Source: Candidatus Sumerlaeota bacterium (GTDB taxonomy: Bacteria; Sumerlaeota; Sumerlaeia; Sumerlaeales; Sumerlaeaceae). Taken from it: a DNA stretch of 62,312 bases. Both the position numbers and the translations under genes were made by a program. The notes below the pieces were generated by a model. It had not been told where the DNA came from. It did no database searches and was given only the letters and a program-made list of their open reading frames with translations. Below are positions 43,059 through 51,796 of the stretch, one piece after another. Positions within the stretch are counted from its first letter, which is position 1; the number at the start of each line of letters is the position of its first letter. The DNA lies in NCBI GenBank assembly GCA_017161655.1, contig JADFCV010000003.1, positions 85,954-148,265 of the forward strand, in the 5' to 3' direction.

Positions 43059-44178
43059 ATGATCAACGAAATCATCGAACAACTTGAGCAACTGCGCGAG
43101 CGCATTTCGCAAACGAAGGTGTATCTTTGACCATGCGGCGAAACGTGCAGAAATCGAGCGCATGGAACAAGAGGCTGCGGCGGCGGATTTCTGGAATGAC
43201 AATCGCCGCGCCCAGGAGCACTTGAAGAAGCTCAACGCGCTCAAGCAACAGGTTGACCCGTGGGAGCAGCTTGAAAAAGACGTGGATGCGGCCCTCGAAC
43301 TCGCCGAACTCATCCGCCAGGAGCCAGACGCGACGATGGAGGCAGAGCTCGAGTCGGAAACAAGCAATCTCAAGGCTCGCCTGGAAGAACTTGAGTTCCG
43401 GACCATGCTGAGCGATCCGGACGACGTTGCAAGTTGCTTCCTCCATATCCACCCAGGCGCAGGCGGAACTGAGAGCTGCGATTGGGCAAGCATGTTGCTG
43501 CGCATGTACACCCGGTGGGCTGAACGCAAGGGCTACAAGGTTTCTGTTGTGGATCTCATGCCAGGCGATGAGGCTGGCATTTCAAGGGCGACGCTATCAA
43601 TCGAGGGCGATTACGCATACGGCTACTTAAAAGCCGAAACCGGCGTACATCGTCTCGTGCGGATTTCTCCCTTCGATGCGAACAAACGCCGCCACACGTC
43701 ATTCGCCGCAGTCACAGCATCGCCCGCGATCGAAGACGATATAGAAGTCGAGATCAACGAGAAGGACTTGAAAATCGAAACTTTCCGAGCGGGCGGTCGT
43801 GGCGGGCAACACGTCAACGTGACGGACAGTGCTGTTCGAATAACGCACTTACCCACAGGAATCGTCGTCTCGTGCCAGAACGAGCGTAGCCAGCATCAGA
43901 ACCGCGCTGTTGCCATGAAAATTCTCCGCTCACGTCTCTACCAGTACTATAAGCAACAGCGCGACGCCGAGCTTGCGGCGAAAGAGGGAGAAAAACTCGA
44001 TATCGCCTGGGGCTCGCAGATCCGCTCGTACGTATTTCAACCCTACCAGCTTGTGAAAGACCTACGCACCGGCGTGGAGACAAGCAACATCGAAGCAGTG
44101 ATGGACGGCGAAATCGACATGTTCATCGAAGCCTATCTGCGGCAGGAGATGGGGAAGGCCGCCAACCGCAGCAAGTGA
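43059..44178 (+). CDS. prfB: Peptide chain release factor 2, expressed through a +1 programmed frameshift
   Basis: The first 23 codons (43059-43127) end at an in-frame TGA (43128-43130). A +1 shift at CTT-TGA-C continues into a 350-residue frame beginning with GAC at 43129, giving a protein of about 373 residues, the normal RF2 size. RF2 hallmarks are present: SPF (in VRISPFDANK), the UGA-reading tripeptide, and the catalytic GGQ in RAGGRGGQHVNVTD. RF2 terminates translation at UGA and UAA. The frameshift is autoregulatory: low RF2 stalls at its own UGA. A minimal hairpin precedes the ATG, which lacks a good ribosome-binding site. D-aminoacylase lies 39 bases downstream. Confidence 0.95.
43113..43131 (+). 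promoter_or_regulatory. RF2 programmed +1 frameshift site
   Basis: The sequence AAGGTGTATCTTTGAC (from 43116) contains the Shine-Dalgarno-like AAGGTG, the shift codon CTT (43125-43127), the in-frame TGA and the C that favours slippage. Spacing and shift site match the E. coli prfB element, with a slightly weaker internal Shine-Dalgarno. Confidence 0.95.
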
Positions 44179-44217
44179 GACAGAAAGCTCGGTAACTTAC
44201 GACAGAGAAAACACCTC

Positions 44218-45864
44218 ATGCAGGCAAACTCCAGGGAATTACAGGCACAAGAAGATTCCGTCCGGGCCGACGCAGCCGACCTTTTGTTTCGTCATGTGAC
44301 GATCTGCGATGGAAGCGGGGCTCCCTTGCGCCGAGGCCACGTAGTCGTACGTGGCGATCGCATTGCTGGCGTGCTTGCCGCGGATGCTCCGTGTCCCCCT
44401 GCTAAACGTATCGTTGAAGGCCGCAATCTCGTGCTAACGCCCGGCTTTATTGACGTGCACTCACACAGCGACTATACCGCCCTTGTCTCACCGGCGAGTG
44501 AGTCGAAGATCACGCAAGGCGTGACAACGGAGATTGTTGGCAATTGCGGTTTCAGTGCGTTTCCTTTACGCGGCATTCTACTTGAGGACGAACAACGTCT
44601 GCAGGGACGACTGGAGCTGCCATGGGACTGGACAACAATCGAGGAGTATTTCGCAAAGCTCGAAGCGGTGCGTCCCGCTGTCAACGTTGCCAGTTTTGTG
44701 GGGCACCGTAACATTCGCGGCTGTGTTATGGGGTTCGATGACCGTCGGCCCACCCAAGAAGAAATGCGTGCGATGGTTGGCGAGCTTGAACACGCGCTTG
44801 AGGCCGGCGCTTTGGGAATAAGCACGGGGCTCATTTATCCCCCTGGCATGTTTGCCGAAACGGACGAGCTCATCGCGCTGGTGAATGTCGCAGCTCGCCA
44901 CGGCGCTCTCTACGCTTCACATGTTCGCGGGGAAGGTGATCGTCTTCTTCGCGCGGCCAACGAGTTCTTCGAAATCGCGGATCGCACACACATAGCTTCC
45001 CAGTACAGTCACCTCAAAGCATCAGGGCGACGCAATTGGGGAAAGGTGAATGACGTCATTGTGGAAATCCAGCGTCGCGCTGCTGCTGGCCAGCCCATTG
45101 CCTTCGACCGCTACCCCTATACAGCATCATCGACCGAGCTCTCGTCTCTGCTTCCGCGATGGGTTCTGGAGGGAGGAACCGCAGCTGCTCTCGAGCGCCT
45201 CAGTCATGTCAATGTTCGTCGACAGATTCGTTCGGAGATGGAAGATGATTTCGGCGATTCTCCACCGTGGGAAGACATTCTGCTTGCAGACATGGCTGAT
45301 AATGAGTTCACAAAATATCGTGGGTGGAGACTTTCGCAAATAGCCAGCGAGCTTGGAACTGATTGTTTTGACGTTTTCCTGGAGCTGCTCCAGGCCTCAC
45401 GGCTGGATGTTTGGATGGTGCACTTCACCATGAGCGAAGAAGACATGGTGCAAGTTCTTACCCATCCACTGTGTATGGTCTGCACCGATGCTGAGAGTCG
45501 CTCGTTTCAAGGCTCACTCAGCGAAAGCTCGCCTCATCCACGGGGCGCCGGGGCCTTTGCTCGCTTTCTTCAGTACTTTGTGACGGACAAAAAACTCCTT
45601 ACCCTGGAAGAAGCCGTGCGCAAGATGACCTCGTTGCCCGCCCAAAAGTTTGGCCTCGATTCTCGCGGGCTTGTGCGGGAGGGATACGCGGCCGACCTTG
45701 TGCTGTTCGATCCGCAAACGGTTGCGGACCAGGGAGAATTTGGTCGCCCCCCACGCCAGGCGAAAGGATTCGAGATGGTGGTGGTCAATGGCGTGATCTC
45801 TTATGAAAAGGACACCTTCACCGGTGCGCGCGCAGGTCGGGTGCTCCGGCGGGAAAATCATTGA
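44218..45864 (+). CDS. D-aminoacylase/N-acyl-D-amino-acid deacylase (amidohydrolase superfamily)
   Basis: This 548-residue enzyme hydrolyses N-acyl D-amino acids to free D-amino acids and an acid. It has TPGFIDVHSHSDYT with the HxH metal motif, EIVGNCGFS with the metal-ligand cysteine, histidines in ASHVRGEG and QYSHLKASG, and CTDAESRS. The C-terminal small beta domain carries REGYAADLVLFDP. The length and motif order match the D-aminoacylase family. No signal peptide is apparent. It may recycle D-amino-acid material together with the dipeptidase 24 bases downstream. The start is not strongly supported by a ribosome-binding site. Confidence 0.9.
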   Translation: MQANSRELQAQEDSVRADAADLLFRHVTICDGSGAPLRRGHVVVRGDRIAGVLAADAPCPPAKRIVEGRNLVLTPGFIDVHSHSDYTALVSPASESKITQGVTTEIVGNCGFSAFPLRGILLEDEQRLQGRLELPWDWTTIEEYFAKLEAVRPAVNVASFVGHRNIRGCVMGFDDRRPTQEEMRAMVGELEHALEAGALGISTGLIYPPGMFAETDELIALVNVAARHGALYASHVRGEGDRLLRAANEFFEIADRTHIASQYSHLKASGRRNWGKVNDVIVEIQRRAAAGQPIAFDRYPYTASSTELSSLLPRWVLEGGTAAALERLSHVNVRRQIRSEMEDDFGDSPPWEDILLADMADNEFTKYRGWRLSQIASELGTDCFDVFLELLQASRLDVWMVHFTMSEEDMVQVLTHPLCMVCTDAESRSFQGSLSESSPHPRGAGAFARFLQYFVTDKKLLTLEEAVRKMTSLPAQKFGLDSRGLVREGYAADLVLFDPQTVADQGEFGRPPRQAKGFEMVVVNGVISYEKDTFTGARAGRVLRRENH

Positions 45865-45888
45865 ATTCTCATCGCAGCTCTTCGAGCA

Positions 45889-47262
45889 ATGCTGCTCATG
45901 GATAAAGCACTGAAATACCTCGACGCACACCGGGATCCTATCCTTAACGAGCTTTTCGAACTTCTTCGAATTCCCTCGATCAGCGCTCAGCGAGAGCACG
46001 TGAATGACGTGCGCAAAGCCGCTGAGTGGGTGGCGCGAAAGTTGAATGCACTTGGCATTGAAGCCAAAGTGTTTGAGACGGCGGGGCACCCATTGGTCTA
46101 TGGGGAGTGGCTGGGTGCGCCGGGAAAACCGACTGTTCTTTTCTATGGTCACATCGACGTGCAACCAGTGGAGCCACTGGAGGAATGGCAAACCCCTCCG
46201 TTCGAGCCAACAATCCGTGAAGGCAATCTTTATTGCCGTGGTGCAAGCGACGACAAAGGTCAGCTTTACACCCACCTCGCGGCAGCGGAGGCGTGGTTAG
46301 CAGCCGACGGAACTCTGCCTGTCAACGTGAAGTTTCTTATCGAGGGCGAGGAAGAAATCGGAAGCCCCAACCTACCGGCTTGGATCAATGAGCACCGGGA
46401 ACTTCTAGCTGCCGACGTTGTGGTCATTTCCGACACAGCTCAGTTTGCGGCCGATTACCCATCGCTCTGCACGGGACTACGTGGGATTGCGGCCTTTGAG
46501 ATCGAAGTGCGCACGGGATCGGCGGATCTGCACTCGGGCTCCTTCGGCGGGGCAGTTCCGAATGCCATCGAGGTGCTCAGCCGCATTCTCACTGGACTCC
46601 ACGACGAAGTCGGGCGTGTGAGTGTGCCAGGATTCTACGATGATGTTGACGAACCTTCCGCCGAAGAAAAAAGCTCGTGGTCACGCCTTCCCTTCGACGA
46701 AGCGACCTTCATTGCCTCCGCCGGCGTGAAGGCAACATGGGGTGAGCCTGACCGTTCAGTTCTTGAACGTATTTGGACTCGTCCGACTTTGGAATTCGTC
46801 GGAATCATGGGTGGCCATCAAGGCCAAGGCCACAAGGGAATCGTACCGGCCCGAGCTGTTGCCAAATGCAGTGCGCGCCTTGTACCCAAGCAGGACCCAA
46901 AGAAAGTTCTTGAGGCCATCCGGCAGCGAGTGATGCAGCTCGCGCCCCCCTATGCCGAGGTTCTCTTCCATTGTGGCCACGGAACGCCGGCGGTCAGTAT
47001 TCCCACCGACAGCAAATGGGTAGCCGCCGCCGTTGCAGCACTGGAGAAAGGCTTTGGTTCGCGGCCGGTTTTCATTCGCGAAGGCGGCTCAATTTCCATC
47101 GTCACAACTTTCGTGAGAGATTTGCATCTTCCTTGCCTTCTGATGGGATTTGGGCTACCCGATGACCGCATCCACAGCCCTAATGAAAAATTCAGCTTAA
47201 AAGATTTTCAGCGAGGTGCACGCTCGAGCATTGCCCTGTTGCAAGAGCTTTCTGTTCGATAA
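45889..47262 (+). CDS. M20-family metallo-dipeptidase
   Basis: The 457-residue protein is an M20/M28-clan dipeptidase or deacylase of the carnosinase-like subgroup. Metal ligands lie in YGHIDVQP, GASDDKGQ, EGEEEIGS and SDTAQF, with the last histidine in RIHSPNEKF. A dimerisation lid domain (about 190-370) contains GLRGIAAFEIEV. It would cleave dipeptides or N-acyl amino acids in the cytoplasm. It starts 24 bases after the D-aminoacylase stop, at ATG 45889 or ATG 45898. A weak AT-rich hairpin follows. Confidence 0.9.
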   Translation: MLLMDKALKYLDAHRDPILNELFELLRIPSISAQREHVNDVRKAAEWVARKLNALGIEAKVFETAGHPLVYGEWLGAPGKPTVLFYGHIDVQPVEPLEEWQTPPFEPTIREGNLYCRGASDDKGQLYTHLAAAEAWLAADGTLPVNVKFLIEGEEEIGSPNLPAWINEHRELLAADVVVISDTAQFAADYPSLCTGLRGIAAFEIEVRTGSADLHSGSFGGAVPNAIEVLSRILTGLHDEVGRVSVPGFYDDVDEPSAEEKSSWSRLPFDEATFIASAGVKATWGEPDRSVLERIWTRPTLEFVGIMGGHQGQGHKGIVPARAVAKCSARLVPKQDPKKVLEAIRQRVMQLAPPYAEVLFHCGHGTPAVSIPTDSKWVAAAVAALEKGFGSRPVFIREGGSISIVTTFVRDLHLPCLLMGFGLPDDRIHSPNEKFSLKDFQRGARSSIALLQELSVR

Positions 47263-47266
47263 TTGG

Positions 47267-47290
47267 TTAGCTTATTAAGAGCTAATTTTG
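47267..47290 (+). terminator. Weak candidate terminator after the dipeptidase gene
   Basis: TTAGCT and AGCTAA (47267-47272 with 47280-47285) form a short AT-rich stem followed by TTTT. Weak, but well placed four bases after the stop. Confidence 0.35.
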
Positions 47291-47398
47291 TGCGTGCTCT
47301 TACTTGTAGCTCGGGGCTGCGTCACTGAAGAAAAAAGGCGGACTTTCCCGGCGGGGGCTTATTTGGAAGAGATTCTCACTGCGCTGGTGCGCAGGAGT

Positions 47399-48763
47399 TC
47401 ACTTTTTGCGCTGAGGTTTTGCGCGCTTTTCTTTTTTCTTTGCGTTTGGCAAGGGGTCCTCCCCAGCGCGCACCTTGCCGGAAAGCACGGCATTGTGGGC
47501 AAAGCTCACGCCGCTCTCCACCTCAACAGGCGCGATAAGCTGGGTGTTGCTGCCCAGGAAAACATTGTCCCCGATAACTGTGCGTCGCTTGTTCTTTCCA
47601 TCGAAGTTCACGGTGACGGTTCCAGTGCCAAGCGACACACCATTGCCGATCACAGCGTCGCCGATGTAGCTCAGATGGAGGATGTCGCAGCCTTCACCGA
47701 TTTTGCTGCGCGTGACTTCTACAAAGGTGCCAATGCGGGTGTTGTCAGCGATCTTCGAGCCTGGTCGCACAAGAGCGTACGGACCTATAGTGACATTCGA
47801 GCCGAGTTCGGCCTGCTGCACATAGCAGAATTGTAAATGGGAACCTGCGCCGACTTTACTGTCGGCAATGTGGACGTGGGGACCGATGACGCATTCCTCG
47901 CCGATGTCCACCTTGCCCGTGATCATAGTGAACGGATGAATAATCGTGTCTTTTCCGATTTGCACCTGCTTGTCTATGTATGTCGTGGCCGGATCTATAA
48001 CCGTGACTCCGTGCTCCATGACGCTCATCGCGATGCGTCGGCGCAGAAGATTCTCGGCCCTTGCCAAGTCAGCGCGAGAGTTCACACCAAGTGTTTCAGT
48101 GGGATCTTCCGCCACCATAGCTTCCACTTCGTAACCAAGTTTGCCGAGGATCTCGACGGTGTCGGTGAGGTAGTACTCACGTTGGGCGTTGTTGTTGCGG
48201 ACGCGATCGAGAGCATCAAGCAGGCGCTGGCAATCAAAGACATAAATACCCGTGTTGATTTCCTTAATCGCAGCTTCGTAAACGTTCGTGTCCTTCTCTT
48301 CAACAATCTTGCGCACCGTGCCGTCGCGATTGCGGACGATACGCCCGTAGCCAGTGGGATTGTCGAGCTCGGTCGTAAGCACGGTTGCTGCCACCTGGTG
48401 GGCACGGCGACGTTTCACCAGCTCCTGCAAGGTGGCTGGGCGAATGAGCGGCGCATCGCCGACCGTAATCAGCACATCGCCTTTGAAATCCTTGAGATAC
48501 GGAACCACTTGCTTCACGGCGTGCGCCGTGCCGAGTCGGCGTTTTTGGTGCACGCAGATCGCGCGCTTGCCGACGTGTTCCTTCACCATCTCGCCAAGAA
48601 AACCTGTCACAACATAGATCTTATCGGGTTCGAGCGCTTCCACGGCTTCGAGTACGTGGTCAAGCATGGGCTGCCCGGCAACGTTGTGCAGCACCTTCGG
48701 GAGACCCGAATACATTCGCGTGCCCTGGCCTGCTGCAAGAATGATGGCAACAAGGTTTTTCAT
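47399..48763 (-). CDS. glmU: Bifunctional GlmU: GlcNAc-1-P uridylyltransferase/glucosamine-1-P acetyltransferase
   Basis: This 454-residue enzyme makes UDP-GlcNAc, precursor of peptidoglycan and lipid A. The N-terminal pyrophosphorylase has ILAAGQGTRM, GTAHAV and GDAPLI. The C-terminal left-handed beta-helix has hexapeptide repeats and RPGSKIADN, with the catalytic histidine in CDILHLSYIGDA, where the common text is KANHLSYIGD. The tail is unusually basic (KKKEKRAKPQRKK). The ATG at 48763 begins MKNLVAIILAAG. HPr lies 14 bases upstream on the same strand, so the two may be cotranscribed. Confidence 0.95.
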   Translation of the reverse strand: MKNLVAIILAAGQGTRMYSGLPKVLHNVAGQPMLDHVLEAVEALEPDKIYVVTGFLGEMVKEHVGKRAICVHQKRRLGTAHAVKQVVPYLKDFKGDVLITVGDAPLIRPATLQELVKRRRAHQVAATVLTTELDNPTGYGRIVRNRDGTVRKIVEEKDTNVYEAAIKEINTGIYVFDCQRLLDALDRVRNNNAQREYYLTDTVEILGKLGYEVEAMVAEDPTETLGVNSRADLARAENLLRRRIAMSVMEHGVTVIDPATTYIDKQVQIGKDTIIHPFTMITGKVDIGEECVIGPHVHIADSKVGAGSHLQFCYVQQAELGSNVTIGPYALVRPGSKIADNTRIGTFVEVTRSKIGEGCDILHLSYIGDAVIGNGVSLGTGTVTVNFDGKNKRRTVIGDNVFLGSNTQLIAPVEVESGVSFAHNAVLSGKVRAGEDPLPNAKKKEKRAKPQRKK

Positions 48764-48777
48764 GAGCAAAGATTTCC

Positions 48778-49062
48778 CTATGTATCGAGATTGAAGCGAT
48801 TAGTCACGAGATCGCAGAGTTCATCGAGCGCTGATTCTGCTTCGTCGCCAGTGACCTCAATGGTGAGCTTCGTGCCCTTGCCGGCAGCCAACATCACCAG
48901 GCCCATAATACTCTTGCCGTTGACCGGGCGCCCCTCTTCCGAAAACACACGAACATCGCAATTCTTATACTTATTAGCGGTCTGCACAAAAGTTGCAGCC
49001 GGCCGCAGGTGTAAACCTGCGTTATTTTGAATGGTCACCTCGCGACGCACTGTTTTACTCAT
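48778..49062 (-). CDS. HPr-family phosphocarrier
   Basis: The 94-residue protein has the HPr active-site histidine in NAGLHLRPAATF and the regulatory serine region GKSIMGLVMLAAGKG. HPr carries phosphate for sugar PTS or, with HPr kinase, acts as a regulator. No enzyme I, HprK or PTS component is in the window. The serine is intact, so a regulatory HPr role independent of PTS transport is plausible, as in many lineages. The ATG at 49062 was chosen; an upstream GTG at 49080 would add six residues. No clear ribosome-binding site. Confidence 0.9.
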   Translation of the reverse strand: MSKTVRREVTIQNNAGLHLRPAATFVQTANKYKNCDVRVFSEEGRPVNGKSIMGLVMLAAGKGTKLTIEVTGDEAESALDELCDLVTNRFNLDT

Positions 49063-49251
49063 AGGAGAACTAACGAACACTCCACATTCTGCGCTAAATA
49101 TCTCTCAACGCACCCTTAGCTGACACCGTACATCACACTGATTTTTTCTCAAACAATTTTCTTCGCCTTTTGTTTGACAAAGCCACAGACAATTTGTTTT
49201 CATGTCTCTACTAAGTAGGAATTCTTGACATACGAAAGAGAGGTGAATTTG

Positions 49252-49563
49252 ATGGCAACAGCCAAAAAGGCAGCCGCGGAAAAACCCGCTGCGAAAAAGA
49301 CTGCAGCAAAGCCAGCGGCCAAGAAAGCCGCCGCTAAGCCAGCAGCGAAAAAAGCCGCGACCGCCTCCAAGACAACCAAAGCCACGAAAACCACGGCGGC
49401 AAAAGCAGCTGCAAAACCAGCAGCTAAAAAAACCGCCGCAAAATCTAAAGGAAAAGAGGTGAGCAAGATGGCAACCGCCAAAAAGGCCACAGCCAAAAAG
49501 GCTACGGCAAAAAAGGCAGCCAAGAAGCCGGCTGCAAAAAAGACCGCAGCAAAGAAGAAATAA
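49252..49563 (+). CDS. Lysine/alanine-rich histone-H1-like DNA-binding protein
   Basis: The 103-residue protein consists almost wholly of AAK, PAAKK and TAKK repeats with scattered Thr/Ser, as in bacterial H1-like proteins and AlgP-type C-terminal domains. Such tails bind and compact DNA non-specifically. It has no folded domain. The ATG at 49252 has GAGAGGTG ahead. About two-thirds along, the gene repeats its own start region, with another GAGGTG and ATG at 49468; this is discussed as a separate feature. No paralog is nearby. A small lipoprotein follows. Confidence 0.85.
   Translation: MATAKKAAAEKPAAKKTAAKPAAKKAAAKPAAKKAATASKTTKATKTTAAKAAAKPAAKKTAAKSKGKEVSKMATAKKATAKKATAKKAAKKPAAKKTAAKKK
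49455..49563 (+). promoter_or_regulatory. Internal duplicated ribosome-binding site and start within the histone-like gene
   Basis: The 5' end of the gene (GAGGTG, six bases, ATGGCAAC, then a GCC-AAA-AAG-GC run) recurs at about 49456-49484 in frame, so an alternative 31-residue product could start at ATG 49468. It may be an internal translation start or the trace of a fusion of two tandem gene copies. Confidence 0.6.
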
Positions 49564-49616
49564 CTCCGGGTGACACCGTGCCCCGGGTGCCAATTTTGTA
49601 CTGTGTTCTTTGGAAA

Positions 49617-49835
49617 ATGAGAAAACGTTCTAAGATTGCGAGAGCAACGGGAGTTCTCATTGCGGCTCTCCTGTTGGGCAGTTGTTCACGCGAGACCACC
49701 CCTCCCTCACCACCGCCAGCCGAGGAAGCTTCCCCTAGTGCAGAAATATCCATTTCGGCGTCCGCTGAAACGTCTAGCACGAGCGACGTCGTGGCCAAAA
49801 CGTCCCCCACAACATCCACGCTTATGGCTCACTAA
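49617..49835 (+). CDS. Small lipoprotein with low-complexity Ser/Thr/Pro tail
   Basis: The 72-residue product begins with a basic n-region (MRKRSKIARATG), a hydrophobic core and the lipobox LLLGSC, so the cysteine at residue 23 should be lipidated and the protein anchored in the envelope. The remaining tail is rich in Ser, Thr, Pro and Ala and disordered, with no domain. I chose the ATG at 49617; an upstream GTG at 49578 would bury the signal peptide. Function unknown. Confidence 0.65.
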   Translation: MRKRSKIARATGVLIAALLLGSCSRETTPPSPPPAEEASPSAEISISASAETSSTSDVVAKTSPTTSTLMAH

Positions 49836-49879
49836 ATCCTGATTCGTTCCACAGCTGAGCTAATAAAGCACCCTGGAGT

Positions 49880-49902
49880 AAAAGCCAGTTCGAGGGCTTT
49901 TT
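49880..49902 (+). terminator. Candidate terminator after the lipoprotein gene
   Basis: AAAAGCC (49880-49886) pairs with GGCTTTT (49895-49901) over an eight-base loop and continues into T. A modest stem, but correctly placed before the Rrf2 gene. Confidence 0.5.
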
Positions 49903-49959
49903 GTGAGAAAAGGTTGTTATAGTGAATTTCGACAATATCTATCGTTATTATCTTTTGTC

Positions 49960-50445
49960 ATGCTGAGCCAGACTGCCATTTTGGCCATACGCGCCGCAGT
50001 GCTGTTAGCATGTTCTCGCCCCCTGACTCGCTATGTAAGGCCGGAAGATCTTGCGCATGACCTTAAAGCAAGCCCCACGTATACGGCAAAAGTCCTCAGC
50101 GCTCTCGTGCGGGCTGGCATTTGTGAATCTCGTCGAGGAGCACGCGGTGGCCTGCGGCTAGCTCGACCTCCGGCCGATATTACCATGCGGGAGCTCGTGG
50201 AAGCCGCACAGGGAGTGCTTGTAGGAGACTTCTGCGAGGAAGTGCCCAAGCAGCGTCTCGCTCGCACATGTGCCTTTCATCAAGCGTGCCATGAGCTTCA
50301 TGAGGCCATGGTCAACGTCCTCGAGCGATGGACGCTTGCGCAACTTGCAGAACGCCCTGCTCCCGTGCGCTCAGCACGGCTCAGCCGTCAGTGTCTCATC
50401 GACATCGCGATACCACGCAAAGCTAAAAAAGGAGTAACATCATGA
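49960..50445 (+). CDS. Rrf2-family transcriptional regulator
   Basis: The 161-residue winged-helix protein has the family region TYTAKVLSALVRAGICES, the wing RRGARGGLRLARP and three cysteines (C92, C104, C110) in the loop where NsrR/IscR-type members bind an iron-sulfur cluster. Family members sense NO, Fe-S status or redox. The spacing C-x11-C-x5-C is not identical to IscR or NsrR. The ATG at 49960 begins MLSQTAILAIRAA. Its stop overlaps the RIC-like gene start (ATGA), so it probably autoregulates that cassette, which is inference. Confidence 0.85.
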   Translation: MLSQTAILAIRAAVLLACSRPLTRYVRPEDLAHDLKASPTYTAKVLSALVRAGICESRRGARGGLRLARPPADITMRELVEAAQGVLVGDFCEEVPKQRLARTCAFHQACHELHEAMVNVLERWTLAQLAERPAPVRSARLSRQCLIDIAIPRKAKKGVTS

Positions 50446-51161
50446 GCCGGATGTCAATGGACGCCACTTTAGCCACTGTCCGCATGTCTGCTCCCGAGAT
50501 CGCAGCGCCGCTCGAACGATTGGGACTTTCTGCCGAACAATATCCCCAGGAAACACTTGCGTGGGCGCTGGATACGCTTGCCCTTCCGGCTAATGTTGAA
50601 GCGCTTCAAGAGCATGCTGCGTTGTGGCGGGAGGCCTGCAATGTTTGCTGGCAGACAAGCACCGTTTCCCAGATCATCCAGCACATTCTTGATCAACACC
50701 ATGTTTTCCTGCGTCTCGAACTTCCGCGCATTCAGATACTTCTGCACCGTGCTGTGAACCGAGAAGCGTCACCCACAGTGGATGTGGCTCGAGCTGTGCT
50801 TGATGCGTTCGTTTCTCTTAAAGCAGAAATCGAGATGCACCTCCTGAAGGAAGAACAAATCCTCTTTCCCCTGGTCCGAGAGATCGAAAAAGCAGCCGAG
50901 CCTTTTCAGTCTCATTGCGGCAGCGTGCGAAATCCAATCTCCGTCATGATCATGGAGCATGACAATGCGAAAGACGCCCTTCAACAGATCCGGAAGGTGA
51001 CTCAGAACTACCGTAAAGATCCGACCAATTCTCCGCTTGTGAGGGCGCTTTCTGCAGCTCTAGCGCAGCTGGAGCGAGATTTGCTCGCTCACATACGTGA
51101 GGAGGATGACATCCTCTTCCCTCGTGCAATTGCACTGGAGGATGAATTGTTTACTAGATAA
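50442..51161 (+). CDS. RIC/YtfE/ScdA-type di-iron hemerythrin-domain protein (iron-sulfur repair)
   Basis: This 239-residue protein has an N-terminal ScdA_N-like segment (VRMSAPEIAAPLERLG) and a hemerythrin-like HHE domain with metal-ligand histidines and acids: DQHHVFLRLELP, MHLLKEEQILFP, MIMEHDNAKDA and HIREEDDILFP. RIC proteins repair iron-sulfur clusters after nitrosative or oxidative stress. The N-terminal segment lacks the usual Cys-Cys-Gly-Gly. AGGAGT lies ahead of the ATG, which overlaps the regulator stop. A cupin gene follows. Confidence 0.88.
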   Translation: MSRMSMDATLATVRMSAPEIAAPLERLGLSAEQYPQETLAWALDTLALPANVEALQEHAALWREACNVCWQTSTVSQIIQHILDQHHVFLRLELPRIQILLHRAVNREASPTVDVARAVLDAFVSLKAEIEMHLLKEEQILFPLVREIEKAAEPFQSHCGSVRNPISVMIMEHDNAKDALQQIRKVTQNYRKDPTNSPLVRALSAALAQLERDLLAHIREEDDILFPRAIALEDELFTR

Positions 51162-51187
51162 CAAGATCGCACCAGGGAGCTCAGGCT

Positions 51188-51514
51188 ATGTCGGCCATTG
51201 CAATAAAGGACTTATTGAAAGAGATTTCCATCCCACCGGATGGCACTTTGAGCCGGACAATTCATCGCGACGATGCGGTGAAGGTAGTCCTTTTCGGCTT
51301 TGCTCCAGGGCAGGAACTCAGCGAACACACCGCTGCAGTTCCTGCAATGATGCATTTCCTCGAGGGAACGGGAACCGTGACCATAGAAGGTCAACGCTAT
51401 GAAGTCGGCGCCGGTTCGTGGTTTTACATGACCCCGAACACACCCCACACGGTAACCGCCACCACACAACTCACGATGCTGCTTACTCTCGTGACTGCTA
51501 CGCAGACGAACTAA
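51188..51514 (+). CDS. Small single-domain cupin
   Basis: The 108-residue protein has both cupin motifs: LSEHTAAVPAMMHFLEGTGTVTI with a histidine and a glutamate metal ligand, and GSWFYMTPNTPHTVTA with the second-motif histidine. It is a single double-stranded beta-helix with a probable bound metal. AGGGAG precedes the ATG. Being in an Rrf2-RIC operon, it may join the stress response, but its substrate is unknown. Confidence 0.85.
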   Translation: MSAIAIKDLLKEISIPPDGTLSRTIHRDDAVKVVLFGFAPGQELSEHTAAVPAMMHFLEGTGTVTIEGQRYEVGAGSWFYMTPNTPHTVTATTQLTMLLTLVTATQTN

Positions 51515-51796
51515 CCTGGTCTGATGGCATTGATCGCATTCTCCGAGCACGCGTGATAAGTTGTGGGCTACAGAGCTGGAAATGACCAGCGCGCACCCGT
51601 GCACCGCATGAATTCGCGGGGTTGTGAGAGATCGGCAAACAAGACGGTTCGCAAGTGTGGGGCATCACGGCGTAGCCGGAAATTGCTGACAGGCTAATCC
51701 CGGAGACCGAACAGGGATTCCGTTTTTGACCTTTCCCCACCATCGCGAAGAAGAAGGACAGAGCGGGACACCGCACGAAGGTCAGGCGTGGAGCAT

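Noticed and set aside
43084..43128. Separate start of prfB at an in-frame TTG (43084) in the downstream frame
   Set aside because: The RF2-type N-terminus in the first frame and the exact frameshift site make the shifted product far more likely.
47837..49030. A 397-codon open frame on the plus strand opposite glmU and HPr
   Set aside because: It is an antisense shadow: no domain character, no ribosome-binding site, and glmU and HPr on the other strand are unambiguous.
49105..49593. A 162-codon cysteine/glycine-rich frame on the minus strand opposite the histone-like gene
   Set aside because: Its repeats are only the reverse complement of AAK codon repeats; no start signal.
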